The translations under genes were made by a program, and so were the position numbers. A DNA stretch of 64,000 nucleotides from Skeletonema tropicum. Lineage: Eukaryota > Bacillariophyta > Thalassiosirophyceae > Thalassiosirales > Thalassiosiraceae. The stretch lies in the NCBI GenBank assembly GCA_037178625.1, contig CM074134.1:1860001-1924000 (forward strand). The letters are read 5' to 3'. Below are positions 1 through 10,766 of the stretch, in pieces. Position 1 is the first letter of the stretch. Each line of letters opens with the position of its first letter. Under the pieces are notes generated by a model. That model was not told the DNA's origin. It saw nothing but the letters and a program-made list of their open reading frames with translations, and searched no databases.

Positions 1-1
1 G

Positions 2-1655
2 TTTGTGGTTGGTGTACTCTTTCTGACAATGAAGTTTGATAGTGTGCTGTCGTGGAAGTATTCGCTGGTATTTATACCGTTTTTCGTTTGGATGTTACTT
101 CGAGCGGTTGGGGCCAGCAAACAAAAGGCCAAGGCCAATGCTGATATGGAGAAAATGGTTACAATCGAATATATTGAAAAGTATGTTATCAATGAGACAG
201 CGCAAGATGAGGAAGGAAATGATGTTGAAGCACAACTGCATCGCACTTACAACGACCTTAGTACGGAAGAGAAGGATGACATCAATGAGAAATATATAAT
301 AGTGCATGTGCCTCCGAAAGCGTCAGCACCTGGAGAGACCAATAATGAAGAAACTGATATGGAAGATGAGCTACAGAGAATTGAACGTAGTCCAGAATAC
401 CAAGAAGCAATGGCGAGATACGAAGGTGCTTCCAAAACATTGATGCGCATCCTTGTTCCGGAAATCCCTCTTCTTCTACTTGTGATTGTACAGCTCGACA
501 TGGGAAAGGATTGGAATTGGGGACTTACATTTTTGCCACTCTGGATTGCATCTGTTCTTTGAATGCTGTGGAGGTTGTTATGGATTTTGCTGCACTGCAA
601 ATCTCGCACATATAGAGGTGCAGGAGGAAATGGCAGAGCATTTTGAGAAACAAAAGGAGGCGAAAGAAGCAAAAGAGGGTGAAGTAAAGGAGGATAATAA
701 TAATGAACATAAAGAGGAAGAGGCTGTCGATGATACACCTACAAAGACTGGTGGTGAAGTCATTGCAGATAATGTTGGTTCAGGTAAAGCAGAAGTCGAT
801 ACTACAGCTACAGCAACTGCGGAACCTGCAACCGAAACGATAGAAGCTGAAGTTAGTGCAATGGGAGTGAAAGCAATCCGCGAGGAGTTGGAATCTTACG
901 GAATATCAACCGCAACTTTTGTGGAGAAGAGTGAGTTTGTTACAGCTTTGGTGAATGCTAGAAAAGAAGGCAAGACCCCAATTGAGAAGAAGAGCGAGGA
1001 CCCAGTCGTCAACGAAGAAGATGAGAATGATTATGAAGATTACTTTGAGATGGACGAAGATACATTCAATTATTACCAGCAGGCGGAACAGGAGGCGGAG
1101 AATAAGGCAACAGAGGCGCAATCAAAAGCAATCGCATCTTTCTGTGGCATCATTTTCCAGACCATCATGGCTGTCTTGTTCGTGGTAAAACTGAACCAAG
1201 CATACTCGGATGAAGATGAAGATGAGATTGTTCCTGATGATGGAAGTTCGTATAGTGCATTTTGGATTTTGTTTCCCATCTTCCTCGTCGCAGGAATCAC
1301 TGTATGCTGCTTCTTTTGCGCGATATGTTGTGCTAGAGATATTGATAAAGCCATGTCAGACGAAAGTGGAGACGGTGCAAATGAGGATGGCAACGAAACA
1401 ACGGATGAAGCATCACCGCCTGCGGATAGTGTCGATACAGGAGTTCCCATTACACCAGTGCCAATGCCAATGCCGCCGCCAACACAAGCAGAAACTTCGG
1501 CTACGAACGAGTCTTGTCCATGGGACGAGAAAGTAGACATGGTGAAGGAAGCCTCGCAAGAAGGCATACCTGCAGCAGCGCCTGCTCTAACAGAAACTCA
1601 AACCGCAGAGGAGGCAACCGCAGATGATAGTGATGATATGAATGATTTAGACTAA
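2..1655 (+). CDS. TMEM185-like multi-pass membrane protein with SAP-like motif (5' partial, one frame break)
   Basis: The gene enters from the left edge and reads in one frame to a TGA at 560-562. The continuation (positions 563-1655) is in the frame shifted by one base, so one protein is split. The break lies near a TTT run at 558-560, and dropping one T rejoins the frames. Three hydrophobic stretches are visible: residues after Lys-Phe-Asp near position 30, a [20 protein letters not shown] segment ending near 555, and two helices at about 1130-1190 and 1250-1340. The pattern of a hydrophobic stretch, then K/L-D, then W-x-W, then F-x-P-L-W, resembles the TMEM185A (Fragile-X-F) family. Between the helices is a long acidic linker and a motif around 865-965 ([15 protein letters not shown]...EKSEFV) that resembles SAP-like motifs common in diatom proteins. 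The C-terminus is low complexity. The family link is by recognition only. Convergent with the next gene. Confidence 0.6.
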
Positions 1656-1826
1656 TGAGTAGAAGAAATGTATATGTGTCTTTATCCTTCCACTGTTTAT
1701 CCTGTTAGCCCTGTGTGCTTAAATTGAGAGCTTTGGAGAGTACTGGTGTCCTCTCATCAAATAGAATGTTTCGACTCCTATGAGATGCATATCCATAGCT
1801 TGAGTCATACAACAATATCGCTCTCC

Positions 1827-4318
1827 TCACGATATAATAGTCACTCCTCTACACAACCTTCGAATTAGTTGGTGGATGTCATCTCTCTTCTGTACAATGA
1901 CATCTTTGCTGAATGAATTGCTCCCGAAGAAATTGTTTTTGCTCGCACCTTTCTTCTTGACAAAGACACTGTCAATTTGAGGTGTATTTCTCATCATTCT
2001 TTCTGCCATTTCAAGCATGTATACGCCACAATCTTTAGCATTATCCTGCTGCGGTACGGCAGCTGAGAATCCAGGCATATTCTTCGTTGTAAATAACACA
2101 CCAGGGTGAGTTGACTCGTACTCAGCTGCTGCGGCGTTCAGATACTTCCGAATGTTTCCCAATATCTCCGTTGATTTGTGCAATTTGAAATGTTTTCCTG
2201 AATCGAAATGAATCATGCACCAGTCTATGTTTTCATCGCAAATGCTTTCGTGTTCAAGAGCTAGGTCAAATGTTTCATATTTCTTGCAGCAATAGTCGCA
2301 TTGCCATTGGTTTTCATCGTCTTTTTTGGCTTCAGCTGCTGGTGTATCAGTTGTCGTGGTAGATTGTTCTGCGGCTAACACTTTTTGATCAACAAAAGGT
2401 CTTGTTTGCGGCTCAACACAATTAGCTACAAGATCATGGTATGATATGGGTTGAGCGGGGCAAGCATCATAATTGAGTATTGGTTTCAACGAAAGAGGCG
2501 CTACACCAGTTTGATTGGCCAGAGGACTATTCGAGTCTACCTTTGCCCAATGCCTTTTCTTCCTCTCTTCGGCTGCTTGGTTCTGTTTCAAGTCTAGGTT
2601 CGCCTTCTTTTCCATCACTTCCTTGGAGTAACGACGGATCAGCCGACCAGGATGACAAACTATGCAAACTGTCCAATGCAATGCATCATTAATTGGAAAG
2701 ACAAGAAGACGCTTCTTGAAAATATCCACATTTTTGGTCCAAGATTTGAGATCTTTCCAGATGCGATCACGATTTGCCTTGCTATTTCGATTACCATTCA
2801 AGCTACTCTGTATTCTGGTATAGCAGTATGATGGCTGGAAGAACGACGTGATGTGAGTATTTGTTGAGGCGATAACATGGTTACGTACATAATATACAAT
2901 GAATGACTCACAAAAATATGAATACCTTCTCCATCAAACCCATCTTCTCCGTCCGGTTTCGCTGCCTCATCTATTTTAACTTCAGCAGCTTCCACTTGGC
3001 ATTTCACAAACTTCAAATAGAAATTGATAATAGAATCATTCAAATACGTCATTGGCCGAAGACGAAGCAAATCGTGTTCGTTGATGGGCACTTTTTGATA
3101 TGTAAATATGGTCTTATCATAAGATGTACCAGTCAGAGACTGAATCTGACTCGCTGGAAGGTGACATGTCCCAAAATGAAGATCAATGCTGTAAATACGG
3201 ATCGGTTTGAATATTGTTGCATCGTTGTTTTTTGCAACTACTGAAGCCCTTCGTTCAATGCGCGAAGTCAAGATTTTTCCAGCTCCATAGGGGGTCAGCA
3301 CAAAGTCATCCTCTTCAAACGAAAGTGGAGGCGGATCTTTTGGAACTGTGGTTTGTTGTGGTTCTATTGACATTATTGAAAATGACTCATCAATTATTTT
3401 GTCATTCTTTTCATTACTGTTTGCGTTGGTGGTTTCGGACACATTGTTGTCTTCTTCAACTTCGTCTTCTTCTTCATCGGAGCTATCAAGGAGACAAATC
3501 ACTCCATCATTAGATTGCTGCTGCTGCTGCTGCTGTTGTTGAGTGTCATTGTTCGTTCTTTGACGCTTGCGTGGAGGTTCCAGTGTAGGATCTGCGACAT
3601 TTACAAGATCAATACGTTGTATTTCAGGCCTACGCTTCAAAGTTAAGTAGATAGGGAAATGCTCTGGGTTACTGAGTATGTCAACAACGTCCCTTACTTC
3701 GTTGGCGTTGGAGCAGAAGAAAGTTTTGTAGTGATTGCTTCGATAATATGGCCGACTTCTTCTTCCACCTCTTGGCTGTACTTTGTTTGGTAGATTGTTT
3801 GGCTTCTTTTCCAAGCCTATCTTCTTTTTGTATTGTATCTTTTCTACCTCATCCAAAGCTTGAAATGTACCCGTCAATGAAAATAAAAGTGATTGCTCAT
3901 TAAAGCTGTCATACGACCAGACAGTGCCGTTGGATTGATCGACATGAAAGGATGACGTTGTTCTTGCCCACTCCATCATTTTGTGAAAGTCACTTTCATC
4001 GATATCATGCGCTTTGGCAGCTTCAATTAACTTTGCTGCAAACTTGAAAATGATGGATTTCGGCGAGAAACAAATTTGCATTTCCCTCCTCCGTTTATTG
4101 GGACGTAGATTACGGTTGGGTGACGCTACACCTCCTTGAGCCGCTGCGACTACTGTTGTCGCTGCAGCTGATATTACCGATGTTACAGATCTCACAGCCC
4201 CATTTATTGAAGAGGGCATTATTTGAGCATTGTCATTATGGGAGGAGGCATCTACCAAAACCAGCCCCAGCCTCCGTCCTTCTTGGAATGAAAGTAGGAC
4301 TGTGTAACGCTCCTCCAT
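1827..4318 (-). CDS. Ulp1/SENP-type SUMO protease (two exons)
   Basis: Two exons, 4318-2912 and 2807-1827, flank a 104-bp GTGAGT...ACAG intron (2911-2808). Exon 1 ends on a whole codon, and joining restores the conserved IHIFSSL segment, giving 795 aa. The C48 cysteine-peptidase core is clear: a substrate-groove block (YLNDSIINFYL) at about residue 435, catalytic His about 514 (LHWTV), Asp about 672 (MIHFDSG), Gln about 724 and Cys about 730 (QQDNAKDCGVY). All catalytic residues are present. It is expected to process SUMO precursors or deconjugate SUMO in the nucleus. The long N-terminal half is low complexity with a short polyGln tract and an acidic patch. Between His and Asp sits a 158-residue insertion holding a C-x2-C-x12-H-x3-C zinc-finger-like motif (about 640-660). 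The start ATG at 4318 is the first in frame. Confidence 0.9.
2808..2911 (-). other. Spliceosomal intron in the Ulp1-like gene
   Basis: On the minus strand it begins GTGAGTCA and ends ATACAG. Removing the 104 bases joins two open frames exactly at codon boundaries and restores the family-typical HIFSS motif. Confidence 0.88.
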
Positions 4319-4621
4319 TCTTTTAAGATTTTAAGGTAATTTCTGAGGGAAATGTCGTTGGTGAGGCCGGCATGGCGAATCTGCAATACTACTTCTACTG
4401 ATGGACATGACCTACATGTACCATCATCTCGCATCTCGGTCTCAAGTACGTGATCTTTGGTCTTTGGTCAGGTGATCGTTCGCGCCAAAACTGATATCTG
4501 CGTATGTAGGAATCAGTACTAACATCCTCTGAAAAATTTGACCCTCTCCAATAGTGCAAGATGGACCTGTAAGCGAGCCAAGGCCATGCCATTGCCTGTC
4601 TAGAGTTGTGTCTCCTTCATC
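4319..4621. other. Divergent intergenic region
   Basis: About 300 bp separate the starts of the SUMO protease (minus) and the sulfotransferase-like gene (plus), so both promoters must lie here. I see no clear TATA box, repeat or RNA gene in it. Confidence 0.5.
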
Positions 4622-5581
4622 ATGAAGCATAGCCGGGTGCATATGCTGTTTTGGGTGGCGCTCATTCTTTCCATCGCTGCCTTCAAGCATATAATAATCG
4701 CCTATCAAACCAGCACGTTTGCAAGCCGATTGGTGGCGGCAGCTGACAAGAATCCAGCCAATAATGAAACACAAAACAACATTTTGACAATCAATCTCAT
4801 TGGCGAGAGACATTGTGGTACAAAGTGGATTACTCGACACCTAGAAGATTGTTTTGGCAGTCAAGTTACTGTTCTTAATCGATATACACGTTATAAGCAC
4901 TGGTTCCAATATGAGGAAGACAGTTCAGATTCGAGGCATTATTATCCACCCAATTCTGCAATAGTTGTTGCCATGTTTCGTGACCCCTACCAGTGGGTCA
5001 ACGCGATGCAAAGGAAGCCCTATCATGCTTTAGATCATCATAATTTGAGTTGGGAAAGATTTGTTACAACTCCATGGGGAATAGATAGAGGAGAAAATGA
5101 CAGAGAACTAATTGATTCCAATGCAACAACAAATGCCACTTGTGTACATAGATTCAATTTCAATGAGGTGGTACCATGCACAAGAGAGGATAGAAATGAT
5201 TGGAACAACGGTACTCATAGCTATACCAATAGAGGATTGATGTACGAGCTCAATCACGATGGCTCTGGCAATGAATATGGCAGCATAGTCGATCTACGGC
5301 GAGATAAGATCAAGAACTTTCTCAGTATTCGCAATTACCCTGCAGTGACATCACTGTTTCCAGTGCATTATGAGTATGTTGTTTCAAGAGGGACAGCTAG
5401 TCTAATAGATGCAATTGAGAATGTGACCGGAGTACATGCGCAATGTAAACCATCACCGCCACGAGAACTGATACCGAAACAACTCGATGCCAACTATATT
5501 AAATGGATGAATGACAACATCGATTGGGAAGTTGAAAAGATGGTTGGATATTACAGAGCAAATACAAATTTTAATAATTGA
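4622..5581 (+). CDS. Sulfotransferase-like type II membrane protein
   Basis: 319 aa. An N-terminal signal anchor (about residues 7-30, VHMLFWVALILSIAAF) is followed by a lumenal domain with many N-x-S/T sites (NATTNAT, NGT, NVT, NLS). The segment INLIGERHCGTKWITRHLEDCF at about 58-80 looks like the 5'-phosphosulfate (PAPS) binding loop plus helix of P-loop sulfotransferases, and VVAMFRDPYQWVNAM at about 115-130 resembles the 3'-phosphate-binding strand-helix (R-D-P). It is likely Golgi-located and acts on a glycan or tyrosine substrate, but the acceptor cannot be read from sequence. The start is the first ATG before the anchor. It converges on the next gene with a 57-bp gap. The family is inferred from motif order only. 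Confidence 0.55.
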   Translation: MKHSRVHMLFWVALILSIAAFKHIIIAYQTSTFASRLVAAADKNPANNETQNNILTINLIGERHCGTKWITRHLEDCFGSQVTVLNRYTRYKHWFQYEEDSSDSRHYYPPNSAIVVAMFRDPYQWVNAMQRKPYHALDHHNLSWERFVTTPWGIDRGENDRELIDSNATTNATCVHRFNFNEVVPCTREDRNDWNNGTHSYTNRGLMYELNHDGSGNEYGSIVDLRRDKIKNFLSIRNYPAVTSLFPVHYEYVVSRGTASLIDAIENVTGVHAQCKPSPPRELIPKQLDANYIKWMNDNIDWEVEKMVGYYRANTNFNN

Positions 5582-5638
5582 CAAAACAAGAATTGCTACA
5601 TAGCCAAATCAATAGTCTAATAGAATTGTCCATCAGCA

Positions 5639-7975
5639 TTACATTGATATAGAATTGGGCACTTCTTCACTTGTTTCATTGCTTCTTGCTTTGCGAGATT
5701 TTGCACCCCGTCGATTCGATGACTTGGCAAATAGATCATATTCGTCAGAAGTTACTGCATGATGCAGCAAAGATTTCTTCTCCACGTTAAATTCGCCCTT
5801 GAATATCCGACCTGATTCATCCAATACATCACGAGGTAATGTGCTATCTATTAAGGCCCTGACGAATCCCTGCCGTTGATGCCGTGGGACGTCTCCACTC
5901 ATTGCACTCTCTGTGTCTGATTCGTATACGGTGCTGAACGCAACGTTGTCTTGTGAAGAGACCCTCACAACCCCAGTCTCAACGTCCAAAGTCTCGAATG
6001 GTTCCGCCCCTCCACTGTTTTTGCTACATGCACTTCTATCATCACCTCGGCGATTAAATCGGCCTCTTCTTCCGACTCTTCTCACTGCCCCTGCCAAATG
6101 ATTTCTGCCCCCTCGATTGACCAGATTGAGTGGCTCCAGGTAGTCAGTGTGAGGAAAGACAAATGTATGCACTATTGCCGCAACGAACATTTCAATGCAA
6201 ATGAGCCAATCTTGCATCCCCTTTGCAACAGCCTCGGACGTCCACTCTTTCCCCGTGTTGAAGGCTGTGTAGTGTGGAATCAATCCCATCATTGCCAAGA
6301 TGGCTATGCCCAAACTCTGCCACCACGTGAAGAAGACTAGCGCCTTGACACTGAGAAATTTTCCCACCGGTCGAATGGGACCAAGCTCATTCTTTAATGC
6401 ATAGTAAAAGAAAATCAAACAGTACAGTGCCCAGCATTGGCTCAAGTTTGTGAGAATGCAAATATACAAATACCCTCCCTTTGGAGTGAAGTCACCCTCC
6501 TTGTATAATCCATAATAATGTAACCCCATGACAAAAATTGCCGAGACAAACTTCAAAAGTACATATTGCAAGACTCCAAACTTGCACTTGATGAAGAAGG
6601 GCGAAGTCCATTCCACACGTTTGATTGGTCGAGTAATATTTGTTTCTCCATTCGATAATGCCGATGCACCAGTTGCACCAACGGCAGCAGCAGCAGCCGC
6701 AGCAGCATGCCTTCTATCCGGCGTAAACGACACCCTCCGACTAACCGGCTGTCCCATCGACCAGGGCTTCACACACCACTGCAATCCCCACATATGCACC
6801 CCCCTCGTCGGACTTTTATCCTTCAACATCAACGTCAACTGCTCTTCCCCCTGCAACACCTCCACCAAAAATTGAAAGAAACTATACAACACATAACTCT
6901 CATAAAAATCCCTCAGCGTTTCAATGTAAATCGCCCCCTCAATATACCGTAGGCACAACCAACTCTGTATCGAATAAATCGGTACCATCCACAATATCCG
7001 GACAACATAACATTGCACATTCGGTTGATAATAATTGGTAAGGTGCATAAATATCCCACACATGCTAATAGGGAAGCCCAGCAGTACGAATGCCCCGGCG
7101 GAAAACCACGCAATTAAATGAGGATCAGTCCCATTCAATTTGAGTTCACGACTGTACCATACCACACCGATAATCATGGCAACGACACTTCCGTAGAGGA
7201 GGATGCGTGCCAAGAAGTTCATGACGGAAACGGTTGTGCGGAGGAGGTGGGTGGAGGATTCACGGCAGAGGCGTCGTATTTTGGTGCACCCCATTGCTGC
7301 GGCGGGACCTCCGGATACTCGTTCGGAGTTGGTAGATGTGGATGTGCAGGATGATGGTGAAGCATTGTCAGAGGTTGGTAACTCATTGTAGAGAGTGGTG
7401 GATGTATTGTTAGTTCGTCCAACTTCTTTGGATGCCTTTCTTCGCAAGCAAGTTCGTTTTGTGGTACCAAGAATATTAGTATCATTTGTCGTATTATTGT
7501 CGTCATAATGATCATCCGCGTTGTTGTTATACACGGGTCCACTGCTGTTTTGACTGGTCGTCCGTCTTGACAATCTAGCAACTGCGGGAGGCGGAGAGAA
7601 TGGATTGGCGGATGATGTTGTTGGTGGAGCTATTACTGTTGTTGTGTTGTTGTTGTTGTTTTGATCCTCCTCATATAAATTTACATCTTGCATCAGCTGT
7701 GATTGTTGTTCTGGATGCATAGCCTCTATTAGCGCTCCACTTGGTATACCGTGATCAGCCGAGACATCACAGCTCGTATTGACTAGGGGCGACAGTTCTA
7801 CATGGTCCATATCATTATCATTAGTTGGTGGCTGGTCAGCACTGTTCTCATAGTCTGGTGCGCGATTCGACTCTATGAAACCCTCTTGGTCTACATCGAT
7901 GGAGCGAACTGTATCAAAATTTTCGGATTGTGGATTGGTATCCTGGATGTCGACAATGGTGGTGATGGACGTCAT
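5639..7975 (-). CDS. TMEM184 / Ost-alpha / LAZ1 family multi-pass membrane protein (DUF300)
   Basis: 778 aa, single exon. An N-terminal tail of about 240 residues is rich in Asn, Asp and Ser. The seven-helix core (about residues 245-640) carries family features: a helix pair with HLTNYYQPNVQCYVVRIL, the W-x-P-I-Y-x-I-x-S-W segment, a helix ending in YESYVLYSFFQFLVEVL, and the FGVLQYVLLKF and GKFLSVKALVFFTWWQ helices. The family includes vertebrate organic solute transporter alpha, TMEM184 and plant LAZARUS1, mostly at the plasma membrane or vacuole; the substrate is unknown here. The loop between helices 4 and 5 is expanded by an alanine run and Arg/Ser-rich sequence. The C-terminal about 140 residues are hydrophilic and basic. 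Family assignment is firm; transport activity is not established. Confidence 0.85.
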   Translation of the reverse strand: MTSITTIVDIQDTNPQSENFDTVRSIDVDQEGFIESNRAPDYENSADQPPTNDNDMDHVELSPLVNTSCDVSADHGIPSGALIEAMHPEQQSQLMQDVNLYEEDQNNNNNTTTVIAPPTTSSANPFSPPPAVARLSRRTTSQNSSGPVYNNNADDHYDDNNTTNDTNILGTTKRTCLRRKASKEVGRTNNTSTTLYNELPTSDNASPSSCTSTSTNSERVSGGPAAAMGCTKIRRLCRESSTHLLRTTVSVMNFLARILLYGSVVAMIIGVVWYSRELKLNGTDPHLIAWFSAGAFVLLGFPISMCGIFMHLTNYYQPNVQCYVVRILWMVPIYSIQSWLCLRYIEGAIYIETLRDFYESYVLYSFFQFLVEVLQGEEQLTLMLKDKSPTRGVHMWGLQWCVKPWSMGQPVSRRVSFTPDRRHAAAAAAAAVGATGASALSNGETNITRPIKRVEWTSPFFIKCKFGVLQYVLLKFVSAIFVMGLHYYGLYKEGDFTPKGGYLYICILTNLSQCWALYCLIFFYYALKNELGPIRPVGKFLSVKALVFFTWWQSLGIAILAMMGLIPHYTAFNTGKEWTSEAVAKGMQDWLICIEMFVAAIVHTFVFPHTDYLEPLNLVNRGGRNHLAGAVRRVGRRGRFNRRGDDRSACSKNSGGAEPFETLDVETGVVRVSSQDNVAFSTVYESDTESAMSGDVPRHQRQGFVRALIDSTLPRDVLDESGRIFKGEFNVEKKSLLHHAVTSDEYDLFAKSSNRRGAKSRKARSNETSEEVPNSISM

Positions 7976-8335
7976 GATGATTGTTGGGTGGTTATAGGGA
8001 GCTAGACTTTAGCATAGAAGCGGCCATACTGAGTACTTAATTTATGTCATCCTCCACCGCACCATTTTGAAGATCTTTCAGCCACCGGATGCTGCGCCCC
8101 ACGATGGTTTATAAAGACTTAGAGTCTTTTATATTTTTAACACTTTTACAACACTATTATTACAAAAAAGAATAGGAGACGAGAGACGTTGAGACTAAAA
8201 CAGGCGAGATGTGAACCATCGTGACTGCTGAAAGCTTGTTGCTTTTTCTTGATCTTGTTGGGCGAGAGCAAAGCCAAAGCAATGAAAACTAACGGTCCTA
8301 TCCTAAAACGAAATGATATCGTATTGACCTCGAGA
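7976..8335. promoter_or_regulatory. Divergent promoter region with symmetric TATA-like palindrome
   Basis: The 360-bp spacer between two outward-facing genes contains an inverted repeat at 8111-8132 (ATAAAGACT, spacer TAG, AGTCTTTTAT). TATA-like strings are readable in both directions: TTTATAAAG on plus, and AAATATAAAAG on minus. It lies about 135 bp from the minus gene start and about 200 bp from the plus gene start. The promoter role is inferred. Confidence 0.4.
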
Positions 8336-9302
8336 ATGACGCGCAAAACTGTCTCTAACCTCTTCCCTCCACTCCTATTCCTCCTATTCGCTGCCATTCT
8401 ACTACACGGTGCTCTAGCGTTCTCAAATGAGCCTCCGGGCCGCGATCCAATCAGCATCGACAAGGTGCGGGGAGCCGAACGAGCTGTGTCGCTAACGTCG
8501 GATAATTTTGATGAGTTGACCAAAGGAAAGCTTGTGTTTATCAAGTTTTATTCTCCGTAAGTAGCTTGCGCTTGCTTGTAGTTGTTCATGTCATGTGATG
8601 TGTAAAAGGGCCCATATCAAAAGATGAAGATTGTGCACAAGATGTGTTCGTATCTTCAACCGTGATTGCAGTTAAACTTGATGTATGTAACAATATTACT
8701 CACAAAACATTGACCATTGACATTCTCTTTCAAAATTGACCACCTCTTCTATATGATGCAGACATTGTCCACACTGCAGAGAAATGGCAAATGCATGGAA
8801 TGAATTAGCAGATCACTACCAACAACCAGAAAACAACCAAAATGGAGACATTCTAATCGGCACTATCGATTGTACAAATTCTCCCACAGGCAAAGCATTG
8901 TGCGGTAGATTCAAAATAATGGGCCTACCCACAATTCTTTACGGAGATGCCAATTTTGGTGGAGTCTACCTAGAAGAATACCGAGGAGATAAAACAGTTG
9001 CCGAGTTGAAGCAATTTGCGTCACAGGCTTTGGTACCAGAGTGCAATGCTGGAAATTTGGATGCATGTGCAGCCGAGGAACGAGTTGAACTAGAATCGTA
9101 TATAGCAATGAATTATCAGGAATTGGAGGCAAAGATTCAAGAAGTGGAGCAGAAAGAGAAGGATACGAAGGCATTTTATGCAGCTGAATTTGGCAAGTTG
9201 CAAGACAGTTATAATGAGAAGCTTTCGGAAAAGACAATCTATGTGTCTAAAGTGAAGGATGATGTGAGAATAATCAAAGAAGTCATTTCTATGAAAGGAT
9301 GA
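8336..9302 (+). CDS. Secretory-pathway thioredoxin-domain protein (PDI-like, CPHC), two exons
   Basis: Exons 8336-8556 and 8762-9302 flank a 205-bp GTAAGT...TGCAG intron. The join makes an in-frame Ser-Pro-His-CPHC active site (residues about 76-79); total 253 aa. The ATG at 8336 is preferred because it opens a clean signal peptide (about residues 1-28, hydrophobic FPPLLFLLFAAILL, cleavage near ALA). An upstream in-frame ATG at 8282 would bury it. The thioredoxin fold is complete: strand VFIKFYS, CxxC, and cis-Pro in GLPTILYG. After it comes a charged coiled-coil tail (about 165-240). No KDEL-type signal ends the protein. The likely role is a thiol oxidoreductase or chaperone in the ER or a downstream compartment. 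CPHC rather than CGHC suggests a reactive active site; direction of reaction is inferred. Confidence 0.8.
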
Positions 9303-9812
9303 GTACATCATAAAATGCGTGTGATAAGATATGAGATTGTTTTGAGGCCAGAGCACCAACCCGACATTTGTGTGAACGGAAGGTTAATAAACAAGGTGTG
9401 TTTACTAAACAGGATGTACAATCAGTAGTAATTTAGTTGTAATGTGCAGTATACCCTGTGTTTGGAGTAAACCCTGTATAGTCCGCGTCCGCACACAAGT
9501 CTCGGGTTGGTGCAGGGCCGGCCGGCATGCAGGAATGAAGTATGTAAGAAGAATTGAGATGTGTGTCTTATCTTTCACAAGACTCGACAAATATCTTGAC
9601 ACCATCGTACTGTTATTTAAAGCCGAGATTGATCCTTTAATATCAGTAGTAGTTAGGAATGACAACAACTGTAACGTTTCGAAAGACGTGTTCGGCGGGT
9701 GGCGCCACCGAGCCTCTCCGCCTCTCTCCACGCACTTTGTTCATCACCATGAAATAAAGCCACCAATGCCAAAGCATACTTTTACTAGGAAAAGTTATAG
9801 TAATATTCAACC
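9303..9812. other. Intergenic spacer upstream of the carrier gene
   Basis: 510 bp between two plus-strand genes. It has a GC-rich patch near 9515-9530 and a pyrimidine-rich stretch near 9715-9735 just before the next gene, which may be its promoter or 5' UTR. No convincing coding frame or RNA gene was seen. Confidence 0.4.
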
Positions 9813-10766
9813 ATGAGCTTAATCCAAACCTACAGTGACTACTTTGAAGTCTCCCCAAAGAATGGGCTGTCTCAGTTTCAGACAATGACGGCCTACCTCG
9901 GTGGATCAGCCTTTCAGACAGTTCTAGACAACCCAGTTACAGCTTACCGTCAGCTTGTGCAGCAATATGCGAAGGACGCAGCTGGTAAGCCCGTCGACCC
10001 GAAGGTAGCCACCGCAGAGGCAACCGCTGTGTTCAAAGCCAACCCAGCTGCAGCCTGCATGTCTGGTCTTATACCTCGTATCATCGGTGTAGGATTCAAG
10101 CGTGTGCCCAAGTTTGGAATTTTGCTTGGATTGTCATTTTTCATGGGAGAGGACGGTACCATCTCCGCCACTGCTGCATTCGGCGCTTCTGTCCTCTCTG
10201 CTCCATTCATCAACCCTATCCGTATGATTGAGAAGCAGCAGCGTGCATACTTTAAGACTACGGGAGCAGAGAAGCCCATTGCGGACATTTTGAGGGAGAG
10301 TGCGAAGCAAAACTTTCAGCCTCTCTTCCGTGGTACCGTTCCACTTATGGGGCACTCGTTGGCTTCGGCGCTATTGGGATTGGCTGGACAGCCAAAACTT
10401 CAGAAATATATCAAGAATGAGTTGTCTCACTATGGTATAGGAACATTCCTCTCAGGATTGCTTGCCAGTGCAGCTGTAACTCCTATCTATGTTGCTGTTA
10501 CTAACCCCCTCTCACGTTTAGAAGTTATTATGCAAACCTCCAAAATTGATGGTAAATCGATTGGCGTTATCGAGGCATGCAAGGAAATGGTGACAGATTC
10601 CAAACAATTTGGATTGCGTGGAGTATTCCGTGGTCAAGGATTGGGTATTGCCAAGGGAATTCTTTCTTTGACTGCATTCCACCAAGGACGTATTTGGTTG
10701 ACTGATGCTTTCAGGAACCACAACATTAGCAATGGAAGTTATGTCCCTCCAGTTGGCTCTGCATAG
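9813..10766 (+). CDS. Divergent mitochondrial-carrier-family protein
   Basis: 317 aa, single exon. Three weak repeats of the carrier fold can be followed by the degenerate signature P-x-x-x-x-x: DNPVTAYRQL (about 35), INPIRMIEKQQ (about 136) and TNPLSRLEVIMQ (about 233). They are paired with the downstream Gly-rich segments IPRIIGVGFKR, PLFRGTVPLM and GLRGVFRGQGLGIAKG. The acidic residue expected in the signature is shifted or missing in some repeats, so this is a divergent member of the kind found at mitochondria, peroxisomes or elsewhere. The substrate cannot be inferred. Start: first ATG after an in-frame stop. The Ala-rich core and strong codon bias suggest good expression. Confidence 0.65.
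   Translation: MSLIQTYSDYFEVSPKNGLSQFQTMTAYLGGSAFQTVLDNPVTAYRQLVQQYAKDAAGKPVDPKVATAEATAVFKANPAAACMSGLIPRIIGVGFKRVPKFGILLGLSFFMGEDGTISATAAFGASVLSAPFINPIRMIEKQQRAYFKTTGAEKPIADILRESAKQNFQPLFRGTVPLMGHSLASALLGLAGQPKLQKYIKNELSHYGIGTFLSGLLASAAVTPIYVAVTNPLSRLEVIMQTSKIDGKSIGVIEACKEMVTDSKQFGLRGVFRGQGLGIAKGILSLTAFHQGRIWLTDAFRNHNISNGSYVPPVGSA

Noticed and set aside
482..493. Twelve-base GTGATTGTACAG as an intron in the TMEM185-like gene
   Set aside because: Too short to be spliced, and it would delete part of a membrane helix.
8911..9237. Minus-strand frame of 108 codons opposite the thioredoxin exon
   Set aside because: Shadow of the coding strand; no motif, no start context.
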